This document shows, piece by piece, positions 1 through 6,871 of a stretch of DNA of 12,068 nucleotides (positions are counted from its first letter, which is position 1; each line of letters starts with the position of its first letter). The stretch is taken from contig JALXCS010000324.1 of NCBI GenBank assembly GCA_026990815.1, positions 1-12,068 of the forward strand. The letters run 5' to 3'. The notes under the pieces were generated by a model that was not told where the DNA came from, ran no database searches, and saw nothing but the letters and a program-made list of their open reading frames with translations. The DNA is from Methylomonas sp. GTDB taxonomy: Bacteria > Pseudomonadota > Gammaproteobacteria > Methylococcales > Methylomonadaceae. The position numbers and the translations under genes are program-made.

Positions 1-473
1 CGTGCCAAGTGTGGTTTGTGGAGTAACAGAGCAGTTGGCTGTGTGGTTTTTCCAAGGCGTTGCCAGTTTTTCAATGCCTGCTTTGCCAGAGCCTGTTCTT
101 CAGCCAGTGCCAGTTGCGCCTCGGCCAATTGTGATTTGGCAACAGTAACAGCAATCCCATAATTGCTGTTATCAATGCTTAATAGTTCATCACCTTTTTC
201 AAAAAAAGAGCCTTCCTGAAAATGCTCGGAAGTGTGAATAATTTTGCCCGATACTTCAGGTATCAAGGTGCTTTCGGTTCTTGGTTTTACGGTTCCCTGA
301 GTTTTTAAAATAATCTGGAAATTCCGTTTTTTTAATAAAATGACTTCAACTGTGGTTGGTTTAATATTGCGATTTCCCTGAGCAGGTTTTTCTGATGATT
401 GCATTATGAGTAAGCTGACTCCACTAGCAGCAAGCAAAATCAAAATAGGGAAGAAAAATTTCATCCATTTCAT
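1..473 (-). CDS. RND/HlyD-type efflux periplasmic adaptor (membrane fusion protein), 3' part beyond the window
   Basis: This is the N-terminal 157 residues of a membrane-fusion adaptor, the periplasmic link between an inner-membrane pump and an outer-membrane channel. Residues 5-24 form one hydrophobic anchor or signal segment. Residues about 62-105 read as a biotinyl-lipoyl-like half domain (TVKPRTESTLIPEVSGKI, then EGSFFEKGDELLSID). After residue 110 an Ala/Gln/Leu/Glu-rich stretch begins the alpha-helical hairpin, with the usual WQRLG and KPHLA segment near the cut. The ATG lies 3 bp after the stop of the outer-membrane factor. A GGGAG ribosome site about 8 nt upstream lies inside the 3' end of that gene, so translation is probably coupled. 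The reading frame stays open to base 1, and the rest of the gene and probably the pump lie to the left. The substrate cannot be told. Confidence 0.9.
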   Translation of the reverse strand, partial: MKWMKFFFPILILLAASGVSLLIMQSSEKPAQGNRNIKPTTVEVILLKKRNFQIILKTQGTVKPRTESTLIPEVSGKIIHTSEHFQEGSFFEKGDELLSIDNSNYGIAVTVAKSQLAEAQLALAEEQALAKQALKNWQRLGKTTQPTALLLHKPHLA

Positions 474-476
474 GAT

Positions 477-2003
477 TTAGCTCCCGGGAATTAATTGGAC
501 AGGTAATTTGTTGTTAGCGGACTGTTCTGAAGTGTGTTTTAACTCTTGTTCAGAAAAAGCTCCCCCCAGGGCAAGAAACAAATTGACCCGATTTATTAGA
601 CGCTGATTGGAAATCTGCAATAAAGCGCTTTGAGCATCATAGGATCGGCGTTGTGCCTCCAGTAGCGTGGTCATGTCAACGATACCAGCGTTATATTCTT
701 CGAACGCCAGGTTTTCAGCTTCCACAGATTCTGTTACTGCGAGCGACAAAGCCTGTTCTTGTTTTTCCAGTAATTGTTCTGCTTTGACTGCTGTTTCCAC
801 TTCAAAAAAAGCTTGTAACACGATTTGAGCATAATTCGCCAAAGCCTCTTCATTGATTGCATCGGCCTGGAACTTGTCTGCAATTAAGCGACCACCCTGA
901 AAAATAGGCTGGGTCATGTTACCTATTATATTCCAGACCAGGGCGTCATAATTTAAAACATCACGAATGTCAGATGTATTGGTTCCGGCATTGGCGGAAA
1001 GACTGAACGTTGGCAACAAATTCTTGATGGCTTCACTAACTCTTTGGTCGCTTGCTGCCAACCTGTGTTCGGCAGCCAGTATATCGGGTCGACGCCTGAG
1101 CAGAGCAACAGGAAATCCCAGTTTTATCGGATGTTTAAGTGCGGGGAGTTGGTCGGCGCCAAGAATTTCTGCTCGTGGATATCGTCCCAGTAAAATTTCC
1201 AGTGCTCTGCTGATATTATCCAGTTGAATCTTTTGTGCCTGTAGCTGATTTCCTGCGCTGGCCACATTGGCTCTTGCCAAACGCACATCGAGGGCGCTAT
1301 TAATGCCAATGGCATAGCCATCTTCGACAATTTGTCTTGCAGTTTCAAACGCAGTAACTTTTTTTTGCAACAGATGGGATTGCTGACGTGCTTCAATCAA
1401 ATTAAACCAGGATTTAGCGACATTTGCGGCCAGAGAAAAGCGTGCGGCACGGTAGTCCGCTTCAGATGCTCTGAAATCCAGTTCAGCAGCGTTGCGCCGG
1501 TTTTGCAGTTTTCCCCAGACATCCAGTTCCCAATTCAGGCTAAAATCAATGCCAAAGCTGTTTGAAATTGGACTAGAAATACGAAAGCCACCAGTTGAGT
1601 TCCTTTGCGATCGCCTGGCATCGAAGCCGAAAGAAAACTGCGGGAACCTGTCTGCGCCATTTATTCTGACAAGCGCCCGGGAAGATTTAACTCGTGCGGC
1701 GGCCGCTTTTAGATCGAAATTGTAGAGTAAGGCTTCGGTAATCAAGTGCGTTAATTCGGGCATTGAAAAGCTATTGATCCAATCGTTGCTGACCATGCCA
1801 TTGGGTTTTTCAACAGTTTGCCAATGTTCAGGAATAGCCATTTTTACCGGGTCAATTTGATGATCTGGAATGAGACCACAACTGCTGAGGAGTACGGAAA
1901 AAACAAACAAGCAGAAGTTGGTCTTGTTTTTTGAGGCGACAGAAAAGGAGTGCAGGCAGTGCGGTGATTTATCCAATTTAATTTTGATCAGCAAATAATC
2001 CAT
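477..2003 (-). CDS. NodT-family outer-membrane efflux lipoprotein (RND outer-membrane factor)
   Basis: A TolC-like outer-membrane channel of 508 residues, near the usual 460-500 for the NodT/OprM lipoprotein group. A hydrophobic stretch (about 30-41) ends in a lipobox LSSC, with the lipidated Cys at 42. Family hallmarks are visible: SLNWELDVWGKL before the first long helix, LLRRRPDILAAEHRLAAS at the start of the second half, and QPIFQGGRL near the second beta-hairpin. The N-terminus ahead of the signal is long (about 25 residues) and has no good Shine-Dalgarno sequence, so the exact start is uncertain, though no other ATG precedes the lipobox. It is the first gene of the operon, with the adaptor 3 bp downstream. 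Outer-membrane factor before adaptor is a less common gene order. Exported substrate unknown. Confidence 0.93.
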   Translation of the reverse strand: MDYLLIKIKLDKSPHCLHSFSVASKNKTNFCLFVFSVLLSSCGLIPDHQIDPVKMAIPEHWQTVEKPNGMVSNDWINSFSMPELTHLITEALLYNFDLKAAAARVKSSRALVRINGADRFPQFSFGFDARRSQRNSTGGFRISSPISNSFGIDFSLNWELDVWGKLQNRRNAAELDFRASEADYRAARFSLAANVAKSWFNLIEARQQSHLLQKKVTAFETARQIVEDGYAIGINSALDVRLARANVASAGNQLQAQKIQLDNISRALEILLGRYPRAEILGADQLPALKHPIKLGFPVALLRRRPDILAAEHRLAASDQRVSEAIKNLLPTFSLSANAGTNTSDIRDVLNYDALVWNIIGNMTQPIFQGGRLIADKFQADAINEEALANYAQIVLQAFFEVETAVKAEQLLEKQEQALSLAVTESVEAENLAFEEYNAGIVDMTTLLEAQRRSYDAQSALLQISNQRLINRVNLFLALGGAFSEQELKHTSEQSANNKLPVQLIPGS

Positions 2004-2021
2004 TTAGTCAGTGTGATGAGT

Positions 2022-2053
2022 GGTTATTATAACCGTTCAAACCCTGGCGCCAG
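2022..2053 (-). promoter_or_regulatory. Two palindromes and a -10 box upstream of the efflux operon (candidate operator/promoter)
   Basis: GGTTAT-T-ATAACC at 2022-2034 is a perfect palindrome with a one-base centre. CTGGCGCCAG at 2044-2053 is a second perfect palindrome. Their centres are about 20 bp apart, two helical turns. The first contains TATAAT on the minus strand (2026-2031), a consensus -10, but no convincing -35 lies 16-18 bp upstream. Initiation there would give a very short leader (about 15 nt) before the ATG, fitting the lack of a ribosome site. Efflux operons are often held off by TetR- or MarR-type repressors that bind such sites. No regulator gene is adjacent, so this role is inferred. 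Confidence 0.4.
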
Positions 2054-2096
2054 AAAAAAATGCTTTTTAGACCGGGTTTGGGTTTCTTGTGATTTT

Positions 2097-2133
2097 GTAC
2101 GAACCAAAGGGGCTGGATTCCCCTGGTTCGTGC
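2097..2133. terminator. Long imperfect hairpin after the pspA-membrane protein operon
   Basis: ACGAACCA (2099-2106) pairs with TGGTTCGT (2124-2131), and GGGG (2109-2112) pairs with CCCC (2120-2123), around a 7-nt loop with a two-A bulge. It lies 29 bp beyond the stop of the minus-strand membrane gene and before the efflux promoter, where a terminator would be expected. No U-run follows on either strand, so it is not a canonical intrinsic terminator. It may instead be a 3'-end stabilising hairpin or part of a dispersed repeat. Confidence 0.35.
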
Positions 2134-2161
2134 AATATTCTAGAGATTATTTCCGGAAGTG

Positions 2162-3505
2162 TTAATTCCAGTTCTTGATCTGGTCAAAATAATAACGGGA
2201 CTTGCTCAGGATTTTGTTTTCTTTGTTTTCAATATATGAAGCTAACAGAATTACTGCCAGCCCTAATGCAATCGAGCTTATCCACGGTGCGCTGGCATAC
2301 AGGTTGGCAACATATTCCCAGTAAAACATAAATCCGCCTGTAACACATAAATTTCCGATGAGAAGTGGTGTTTTTTCATGATTTTTTATGCCCGCCAAAG
2401 TTAATAAAATACCTGCAGCAATGGTAATAATCGGAGCCAGGATTTGTTGATCAAGCAGGGCGCCAAAAGTTAGTATCAGAGTTAACCAGGAACTGATGCT
2501 ACGATATTGACGTGCATGGTACTCAACCTGTGATGATAGGGCGAACAGAATAACAGCGACTGGTAAAAACAGCCCAAATTGTTTGTCATAAATCGTTTCA
2601 AACTGTGACAAAATGATAAACCAGCCAGAGATTGCGGCAAAAGTCCCTAACCATTGGTTGAGGTAAATAATATTGGCAGAACTGGTGTAACGTTTAATGT
2701 CATAAATGCAATGGACAACAATCATTGCCGAAACCACCAGCGCCAGTATCCAGGATGTTGGATGCAGCATGCTTCGGCCAGTGATGATCAGTAAAGGTAA
2801 GTAGATTAATGCTCTGGCAGCCAATCCTTCTTTTAAGCGCATGCTGCGGTCATTATGTAAATGTTGCTCAATGTGTCTTAAATAAATGAATAATCCGGCA
2901 ATAATAAATGGCACTAAGGAGTCATCACGTATAGGCAGCATTAAGATCATATTTCCTATCGCCGAAGCTATTAATAAGGTTTTTAGATGTTTGCGAGCCA
3001 GTATGGAAAAACTGGCATAGCTGACCAGAAACAACAGCAGACCGGTAATGGCTAAATCCAGTGCAATGACTGTAGGGCTGACATCCATAAACTGCAGCCA
3101 GCTATATTCTGGTTGCAAGGCTTGCTTACCATGCCAGTGGCCATAGATCATGGCGCTGACCTGGGTTACTTGAACGGGAAGAAACGCAGCCCCCAGGCCG
3201 AAAAATATTCTGGCGCCTTTGGTTTCATGGAATAAATAGGCGCAAATCAGTCCACCGCCGCAGAGTAATAATGTCAGACCCAGGCCTACCCAATATCGGT
3301 AAGCAGGAAGTATTTCATCATATCCTTGCAACATAAAACTGATGGCTGACAGTGTAATTAATGCTGATCCGATCCATCGGAGGTAGGTGGTGATTTTTTG
3401 GGTCAGACATTTGCTATTGTCTCCCTGAATGTCGATTGAGGATTGGTTGTTATCTGAATTTGCAAATGTCGACAGGTCAAATTCTTTTGTTTTATGGGTG
3501 TACAT
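2162..3505 (-). CDS. Polytopic inner-membrane protein, partner of the PspA homologue
   Basis: I do not recognise the family. The 447-residue protein starts with a polar cytoplasmic-looking segment (1-40). About 12-14 hydrophobic helices follow, roughly at 41-60, 71-91, 98-120, 143-168, 174-191, 229-243, 250-267, 283-301, 308-324, 338-372, 379-395 and 408-424, and it ends in a short Lys/Arg/Asn-rich tail. No transporter signature or catalytic motif was seen. TGGAG lies 6 nt before the ATG, and only 15 bp separate it from the pspA stop, so the two genes should share the sigma-54 promoter at 4241-4260. By position it takes the place of PspB/PspC, the membrane sensors of the enterobacterial system, but it is much larger and not visibly related. 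A membrane-stress sensing or PspA-docking role is inference. Confidence 0.8.
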   Translation of the reverse strand: MYTHKTKEFDLSTFANSDNNQSSIDIQGDNSKCLTQKITTYLRWIGSALITLSAISFMLQGYDEILPAYRYWVGLGLTLLLCGGGLICAYLFHETKGARIFFGLGAAFLPVQVTQVSAMIYGHWHGKQALQPEYSWLQFMDVSPTVIALDLAITGLLLFLVSYASFSILARKHLKTLLIASAIGNMILMLPIRDDSLVPFIIAGLFIYLRHIEQHLHNDRSMRLKEGLAARALIYLPLLIITGRSMLHPTSWILALVVSAMIVVHCIYDIKRYTSSANIIYLNQWLGTFAAISGWFIILSQFETIYDKQFGLFLPVAVILFALSSQVEYHARQYRSISSWLTLILTFGALLDQQILAPIITIAAGILLTLAGIKNHEKTPLLIGNLCVTGGFMFYWEYVANLYASAPWISSIALGLAVILLASYIENKENKILSKSRYYFDQIKNWN

Positions 3506-3520
3506 AATTGGCTCCAGCTA

Positions 3521-4201
3521 TTAGTAATCGGAAGGTTTGTTGTTGGATTGGTTGTTTTGCTTTTCTAGCTCATCGAGCATGTTTTTTAATGCCTGTTCAT
3601 CTTCTTCTTGTTCAAATTTATGAGCAAGAGGGTCGGGTTCAAAGTCTAAATCAAGATCGGCTGCTTCAAATTCAGAGCTCACAACGGATCCTTCCCATCG
3701 TTCAAATATATTGTTTACTTCCTGCATGGGATTACCCTCTTTGGTAGTGAGAGATTCTTGGATGTTGCTTCGGTTTTGTCTGGCAGCCAGAATTTCTTTT
3801 TTGTTTTTCAAAACCAGTAATTGCTCTGAAATACGGCTTAAATCGTCACGTATTGTTGATTCCTGTTTGCAGCTTTCCTGATATTGCTGTTCGAGCAAAG
3901 TGATTTGCTGTTGCGTTTGCCGCAAACGCTTTACGCATTGCAGCGCTTTTTGCTCATCTTCTTTTCTAGCTTTTAATGCTCGTTCAGACCATAACTGGGC
4001 TAGTTTCTGCTGTTGTTCCAGTTGTTTTTGATAGTGGGCTGACATTTTACTAACTCGATGTAAATGCAGTCGTGTTTTGCTGCCCATTGTTTGCAGGTCC
4101 TGAATAGCTGCTTCGGCTAATGCTTCATGATTTTCAAAGTCATTCGCGACCTGGTCGATCTGGCTTTTAATGCTGATAAAGATTCGTTTTAAACTGTTCA
4201 T
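3521..4201 (-). CDS. pspA: PspA/IM30 (phage shock protein A) family protein
   Basis: A coiled-coil, membrane-associated ESCRT-III-like protein of 226 residues, close to the usual 220-230. The N-terminal amphipathic helix (MNSLKRIFISIKSQIDQVAND, split here as residues 1-10 and 11-21) and the following EALAEAAIQDL match the PspA start. Residues 25-145 are an almost unbroken Gln/Glu/Lys/Leu coiled coil with the family's ALKARKEDE and LKNKKEILAARQ segments. FERWE (166-170) and an acidic C-terminal tail follow. The start at 4201 is preferred over an upstream in-frame ATG at 4273 because GAGGA lies 8 nt before it, the family begins at this point, and the longer form would run across the sigma-54 promoter. 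Known members bind anionic lipids to limit membrane leakage and can inhibit the cognate sigma-54 activator. Either role is expected here but not shown. Confidence 0.85.
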   Translation of the reverse strand: MNSLKRIFISIKSQIDQVANDFENHEALAEAAIQDLQTMGSKTRLHLHRVSKMSAHYQKQLEQQQKLAQLWSERALKARKEDEQKALQCVKRLRQTQQQITLLEQQYQESCKQESTIRDDLSRISEQLLVLKNKKEILAARQNRSNIQESLTTKEGNPMQEVNNIFERWEGSVVSSEFEAADLDLDFEPDPLAHKFEQEEDEQALKNMLDELEKQNNQSNNKPSDY

Positions 4202-4240
4202 GTTAGTTATCCTCGTTTTGTTTATGAATTCAAATAAAAT

Positions 4241-4260
4241 AAATGCAGAAGCTGTGCCAA
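4241..4260 (-). promoter_or_regulatory. Sigma-54 (-24/-12) promoter for the pspA operon
   Basis: Read on the minus strand this is TTGGCACAGCTTCTGCATTT. The invariant GG (-24) and GC (-12) are exactly 10 bp apart, and the flanks match the consensus TGGCAC and TGCA. The predicted start is near 4233, leaving a leader of about 32 nt that holds the GAGGA ribosome site. A divergent sigma-54 activator gene starts 114 bp away. Both the match and the context are strong. Confidence 0.85.
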
Positions 4261-4274
4261 GTTGTAAATCCATT

Positions 4275-4296
4275 AATTATCATATAGTTAATAATT
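4275..4296. repeat. A/T-rich inverted repeat between pspA and its activator
   Basis: AATTAT (4275-4280) and ATAATT (4291-4296) are 6-bp arms around a 10-bp spacer, with an overlapping ATTAA/TTAAT pair. It lies about 40-60 bp upstream of the predicted pspA start, close for an enhancer but suitable for IHF-like bending or an accessory site. In DNA this A/T-rich it could be chance. Confidence 0.25.
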
Positions 4297-4322
4297 TCAT
4301 TCAGATTGGTATGGTTTGTTAA

Positions 4323-4350
4323 TGTACAATTTATGTATATGCAATATACT
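4323..4350 (+). promoter_or_regulatory. Candidate sigma-70 promoter of the activator, overlapped by a perfect inverted repeat (candidate enhancer)
   Basis: TGTACA (4323-4328, four of six matches to -35) and TATACT (4345-4350, five of six to -10) are 16 bp apart and lie 24 bp before the activator ATG. A perfect inverted repeat, GTATAT-GCA-ATATAC (4335-4349), overlaps the -10. Its centre is about 110 bp upstream of the predicted pspA start, a typical distance for a sigma-54 enhancer. In E. coli, PspF binds upstream sites that also cover its own promoter, giving negative autoregulation. The same layout is suggested here by inference. Confidence 0.45.
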
Positions 4351-4373
4351 TTTAATGAATATTACCAACTCAA

Positions 4374-5852
4374 ATGGGCATGATAAAAAAATTGAATCCA
4401 AAGCAGCAGGATTTTTTTAACCAGATTTCAAACTTGGCTTTCGTGAATCCTTTTAGTAAAGAAAGAGAGCAGGCTGATTGTGGTTTGTTGAATATGAAGA
4501 CGGGAAAATTAGGTCTGCTTCAGAGAACGGAGATTATTCAGAAGCTACTTCAAGAACAATTGCAACAACTAGAAAGGGGAGACGGTTTCCAAATTAGTCA
4601 ATTTCAAGGAAAGGCCCATGAAATCATAAAATTAGCTTGGTTGTTTTATCAATATCACGAATATCAGGAGCGATTTAATAAGTTTATTAAAGAACAAAAT
4701 AGTCTTGGAGACGAGCTGATTGAGCTGCCATTTGCTGATAGGTTAATCAAGCAATTTCAGGAAGCTGATTTTACAGAGCTGGAGACGAAAAAATTTATCG
4801 CCTTGTTTTATCAGTTAAGCCGCGGTTTTTATTTTATAAATTCGTCTATTTCGGGCGATTGTTCAACGATTATTGAATTACGCATGCATTTGTGGAATAA
4901 CATTTTTACTTTTAATCCACAGTGGTATCTGAAATATTTATGCGGAAAAATGGAGGACTTCTCGACTTTATTACTGGGTGAGACAGGTACAGGAAAAAGT
5001 TTGGCTGCATTTGCCATAGGTTGTTCGGGTTTTATTCCATTTGATTTGGCTAAAAGACGTTTCCGAGAGAGTTTTACCCGTTCCTATCAGGCGATGAATC
5101 TATCTCAATATCCTTCGTCATTGTTGGAATCTGAACTTTTTGGCCATAAAAAAGGTGCTTTTACCGGGGCTATAGAGCTGCACGAGGGGTTATTTGCCAG
5201 ATGTAGCGCACATGGCGCTGTATTTATTGATGAAATTGGGGATATTGATATGCCGATCCAGGTAAAATTACTCAATATTTTACAAGATCGGACATTTAGT
5301 CCGGTCGGCAGTCATGAAAAAATGAGGTTTTCCGGGCGTGTCATCAGTGCAACGAATCGAAATATTGAGCAATTGCGTAAGGATGGACTTTTCAGGGATG
5401 ATCTTTATTACAGATTATGTTCGGATGTGATTGTGGTTCCCAGTTTACAAAAGCGATTACGAGAAAACTCGAAAGAACTGGGCAATTTGATTGCTGGTTT
5501 GCTTAAGCGCATTATTGATGCGCCTGATCCTCAACTAGTGTCACGTATAGAGAAACGTATATTGAGCACCGTGCCTGCGGATTATCACTGGCCAGGTAAT
5601 GTCAGAGAGCTGGAACAATGTATCCGCCGCATTTGTTTGGTTGGTCATTATAAGGTTGCTGAACAGACTGATTTTACAGTACATAACGGCTTCGTTCTTG
5701 CTGAAAATTCTGGCGAAGACAGTGCGCAAAATCTACTGAAAAAATATTGTGATTTTTTATATCAGCGGCATGGTAGTTATGAAGCCGTTGCCAGAATTAC
5801 ACAACTTGATCGGCGTACTGTGAAAAAATATATCGTTAGTAAGTCACTTTAA
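4374..5852 (+). CDS. Sigma-54-dependent transcriptional activator (PspF-like bacterial enhancer-binding protein with an unknown N-terminal domain)
   Basis: An AAA+ activator of sigma-54 RNA polymerase, 492 residues. Walker A is GETGTGKS (202-209), the sigma-54 contact loop is an intact GAFTGA (261-266), Walker B is VFIDE (283-287), sensor I is ATNRN (326-330), the arginine-finger region is RDDLYYRL (341-348), and sensor II is GNVREL (408-413). A Fis-type helix-turn-helix at about 468-487 (SYEAVARITQLDRRTVKKYI) binds DNA. Residues 1-190 are not a recognisable receiver, GAF or PAS domain. They are Gln/Glu/Phe/Leu-rich and probably helical. PspF itself has no such domain, so control here may run through this region. 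The start lacks a clear ribosome site, and the ATG at 4380 is an alternative. It is divergent from pspA, whose sigma-54 promoter it most likely drives. Confidence 0.9.
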   Translation: MGMIKKLNPKQQDFFNQISNLAFVNPFSKEREQADCGLLNMKTGKLGLLQRTEIIQKLLQEQLQQLERGDGFQISQFQGKAHEIIKLAWLFYQYHEYQERFNKFIKEQNSLGDELIELPFADRLIKQFQEADFTELETKKFIALFYQLSRGFYFINSSISGDCSTIIELRMHLWNNIFTFNPQWYLKYLCGKMEDFSTLLLGETGTGKSLAAFAIGCSGFIPFDLAKRRFRESFTRSYQAMNLSQYPSSLLESELFGHKKGAFTGAIELHEGLFARCSAHGAVFIDEIGDIDMPIQVKLLNILQDRTFSPVGSHEKMRFSGRVISATNRNIEQLRKDGLFRDDLYYRLCSDVIVVPSLQKRLRENSKELGNLIAGLLKRIIDAPDPQLVSRIEKRILSTVPADYHWPGNVRELEQCIRRICLVGHYKVAEQTDFTVHNGFVLAENSGEDSAQNLLKKYCDFLYQRHGSYEAVARITQLDRRTVKKYIVSKSL

Positions 5853-5998
5853 CAACTGGCGCAGAATTATTTATTATTCGCATTCGAGGCGCACAAACAG
5901 GCACAGCAAGCTATGAAACTGTTTGTGTAACGTGGAATCCTGATATGCAGGCAGGCCAAGCTGTTAAATTTATTTCGTGAAGGTTCCTTAAGCATTAA
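5853..5998. other. Convergent intergenic region with a hairpin
   Basis: Between the activator (plus) and the YIP1 gene (minus). CACAAACAG (5892-5900) pairs perfectly with CTGTTTGTG (5919-5927) around an 18-nt loop. This is a possible transcription end for both genes, but there is no U-run. An open frame without a start also crosses the region (see findings). Nothing else was recognised. Confidence 0.35.
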
Positions 5999-6664
5999 TT
6001 ACTGCGCGCCCTGTTCCATTCCTTTGAAAAATTTGCCAAGCGCTCGGCCTGCATCTTCAGGCGGCATTTTGCTGAGATCACCAAATTGACCGGCAAATTC
6101 TTCAGTTTGCTTGGCCATGCTTCTAACGACCATTTCATTGCTAATATTGGTCAGGGCAGCAATTATTCCTAAAACACAAAACACGATATAGGCCGTTTTG
6201 GGTTTGACATGATGAACTTCAATGCTGGCAATAATCATTAAAATAGTACCGAGTAGAGTGGATATTATTGAACCTATATAAGGGATAGGGCTTAAAACGG
6301 CGACGATGGGATAAACCACAGATGCATAGGCAATGCAACGATAGGAAACTTGGTAGGATTCATTTGACCCCATTAATTTCCAGATGACAAATAATATAGC
6401 TGCGCCTATGAAACTGCTGATGATGGATGCAATGACGGTAAACAAAATGGCACCTAAGCCGGCCACCATACCGCCATGCATGCCCAGTCCGAATATTGAA
6501 AACAATGACATTATCAGGCCAACGGCAATTGCCATTACAATGACAAATAACATGGGTTCTAGATAACCCCCGGATTTTGGCATTGTTTGATAAAACTCGA
6601 CAGGAGTTTTTAATATTTTAAGCGCTGTTCGAACAATTCTATTGAAACTGGTGTTGCTTTCCAT
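5999..6664 (-). CDS. YIP1-family integral membrane protein
   Basis: A 221-residue membrane protein with a polar N-terminus (1-33, including KTPVEFYQTMP, the usual lead-in for this family). Five hydrophobic helices lie roughly at 36-60, 66-97, 110-127, 131-149 and 158-174. A conserved-looking core runs from MGSNESYQVSYRCIAYASVVYP to a PYIGSIISTLLGTI segment, typical of bacterial Yip1-domain proteins. The C-terminal 45 residues are soluble, with acidic and basic patches (GDLSKMPPEDAGRALGKFF). AGGAG lies 6 nt before the ATG, so the start is secure. It appears monocistronic and divergent from the 7099-10613 cluster. Bacterial members have no established biochemical role. Eukaryotic Yip1 proteins act in vesicle trafficking, which should not be carried over. 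Confidence 0.75.
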   Translation of the reverse strand: MESNTSFNRIVRTALKILKTPVEFYQTMPKSGGYLEPMLFVIVMAIAVGLIMSLFSIFGLGMHGGMVAGLGAILFTVIASIISSFIGAAILFVIWKLMGSNESYQVSYRCIAYASVVYPIVAVLSPIPYIGSIISTLLGTILMIIASIEVHHVKPKTAYIVFCVLGIIAALTNISNEMVVRSMAKQTEEFAGQFGDLSKMPPEDAGRALGKFFKGMEQGAQ

Positions 6665-6705
6665 AAAGTACTCCTGAAAATGAATAAACGAGTAGTTTTT
6701 GTTGT

Positions 6706-6711
6706 TTTATA
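6706..6711 (-). promoter_or_regulatory. Possible -10 box of the YIP1 gene at the edge of the inverted-repeat element
   Basis: The minus strand reads TATAAA, overlapping the outer end of the left terminal repeat and lying 41 bp before the YIP1 ATG. No good -35 is seen 16-18 bp upstream, inside the element. If real, the element supplies or replaces part of this promoter. Weak evidence. Confidence 0.2.
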
Positions 6712-6871
6712 CTTCGCGTGGTCACGGATGCGGTTTTCTATCGGTTGCTTTTGGCCGATAGCTTCGTTGCTGAAAATAGTTGCGTGGCCTGCTATGCGCC
6801 TATTTTAGCGTCTTGCTGTCGACAAAAATCGACTCGCCATAAAATCCGCATCCGTGACCACGCGAAGTATA
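6708..6871. repeat. MITE-like 164-bp element with perfect 26-bp terminal inverted repeats
   Basis: The left arm 6708-6733 (TATACTTCGCGTGGTCACGG and on) is the exact reverse complement of the right arm 6846-6871. The interior holds three further hairpins: CTATCGG/CCGATAG (6738-6744 and 6755-6761), GCTgAAAATAG/CTATTTTAGC (6769-6779 and 6800-6809, one bulged G), and GTCGA/TCGAC (6818-6822 and 6829-6833). Both ends begin with TA-rich sequence, compatible with a TA target as used by IS630/Tc1-type elements, but no clear longer target duplication is visible. It has no protein-coding content; an open frame across it merely reads through the arms. It sits in a divergent promoter region, 44 bp from the YIP1 start. 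The likely identity is a non-autonomous mobile element or a dispersed palindromic repeat. The parent element is not in the window. Confidence 0.65.

Noticed and set aside
4202..4273. A longer pspA start at 4273
   Set aside because: It would add 24 residues unlike the family and span the sigma-54 promoter at 4241-4260. The ATG at 4201 has a good ribosome site and the family N-terminus.
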